DNA of 64,000 bases from Rhodopirellula baltica (GTDB lineage Bacteria; Planctomycetota; Planctomycetia; Pirellulales; Pirellulaceae): positions 140,120-204,119 of the forward strand of contig PPHI01000042.1 of assembly GCA_002901265.1 (NCBI GenBank), read 5' to 3'. Below are positions 63,560 through 64,000 of the stretch, one piece after another (position 1 is the stretch's first letter; the number at the start of each line of letters is the position of its first letter). A program made the position numbers and the translations under genes. The notes beneath the pieces are model-generated. The model saw only the letters and a list, made by a program, of their open reading frames with translations, had not been told where the DNA came from and did not search any database.

Positions 63560-64000
63560 CCCGCCTCGCTGATCGGCAACCGAGTGACGCACTGCGGTGC
63601 TTCACTCGGCTGCGGATAAGCAGCGTCTTCCGAGACGTGCCTGAAAGGGCGAACGCCGGAACATTGATATTTGACAATTTGGTTGTTTGGTAATTGGCAT
63701 CAGTAATCTGCCAAGCGGTTTTAACGAACCACTTGGCGACTACAAAGTTCTTTTGGAATTAGCGTTGCCAGCGACTGACTCGCGAAAGCGACCAGCACGT
63801 TGGCTAATTTAGAATTAGAGCGAAATCTGACAGGATTCTGTGCGAAAAGCTGAATAGTGATGCGAGCGAAGTTACTTCGGTAGCTTAGCAAGCAAAGCTT
63901 ATCCAGCCATGTGATATCGTTGCGGTAGTTGAACTACCAGCGGTTTCTTCGGTGCTTTGGCCAGTGTGTTCTCTGCGGCTTGTTCGCGGATGACGTTACT
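63560..64000 (+). other. rRNA leader-like region, probably before a 23S gene
   Basis: No open frame. A TTTGACAATTTGG segment (63671-63683) resembles the boxA/leader found before rRNA genes. Hairpins CGAGTGA/TCACTCG (about 63580-63612) and GCCAAGCGGTT/AACCACTTGGC (about 63708-63738) are of the sort used in rRNA processing. Neither 16S nor 23S sequence is present before the window ends. A 23S gene just downstream is inferred, not seen. Confidence 0.55.

Overview
The window comes from a planctomycete, most likely a Rhodopirellula-like member of the Pirellulaceae. The basis is a YTV-repeat, cysteine-rich putative wall protein; a DUF1559 prepilin-like protein; large TPR/FG-GAP/UnbV lipoproteins; a secreted subtilase with an N-terminal planctomycete-type signal (LESRRMM); the bifunctional AroDE fusion; weak use of Shine-Dalgarno sites; and tRNA-Ile/tRNA-Ala lying ahead of an rRNA-type leader with no 16S gene in front. 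Most of the window is ordinary chromosomal housekeeping and envelope genes. I see no prophage, CRISPR array, transposase or toxin-antitoxin module.

Layout. 1-5.9 kb: an EF-P lysyltransferase-like synthetase (partial), a ThiF/MoeB-type E1 enzyme, a GspE/PilB-like ATPase, a short RecQ helicase, a small membrane protein and a YceH (DUF480) protein. 5.9-6.6 kb: four 185-bp tandem repeats in A-B-A-B order, each with a long hairpin, between two convergent genes. 6.6-12.4 kb (minus strand): a two-cluster ferredoxin protein behind a large purL broken by one missing base, then an AspT/YidE-type transporter. 12.7-15.4 kb: a small membrane protein and a long YTV-repeat gene, also broken by one missing base. 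16-20.4 kb: a PAS-GAF-receiver protein, a TPR lipoprotein and an unusual signal peptidase I. 20.4-26.4 kb: FabH, an enoyl-CoA hydratase, xylulokinase, a lipoprotein resembling solute-binding proteins and a methyltransferase.

26.8-31 kb: an anti-sigma-like membrane protein, a DegT aminotransferase and the DUF1559 protein. 31.5-41.2 kb: three ~1000-residue paralogous lipoproteins (TPR + FG-GAP/VCBS + UnbV) and a 59-residue lipoprotein. 41.3-45.7 kb: a MoxR/DUF58 pair divergent from a secreted squalene-cyclase-repeat/DUF4159 protein. 45.7-50 kb: an iron-type binding protein, a secreted HExxH protein with a LecA-like C-terminal domain, and a subtilase. 50-52 kb: a SprT-like metalloprotease and an M42 aminopeptidase. 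52-53.2 kb: noncoding, with one structured element.

53.2-62.5 kb: a helix-turn-helix/receiver protein, MoaC, a polyprenyl synthase, a glycosyltransferase, HisI, a PQQ-propeller protein, AroDE, a GNAT acetyltransferase and a TlpA-like thioredoxin protein. 62.9-64 kb: tRNA-Ile(GAT) and tRNA-Ala(TGC) behind their own promoter, then two tandem rRNA-type promoters and a leader that probably runs into a 23S gene beyond the window.

The points most worth a second look are the A-B-A-B repeat array built from the 3' end of yceH, the orphan tRNA pair with separate tandem rRNA promoters, the lipoprotein triad, the HExxH-lectin protein, the mirrored palindromes that form the 3' ends of two convergent genes, and two single-base deletions that break purL and the YTV gene.
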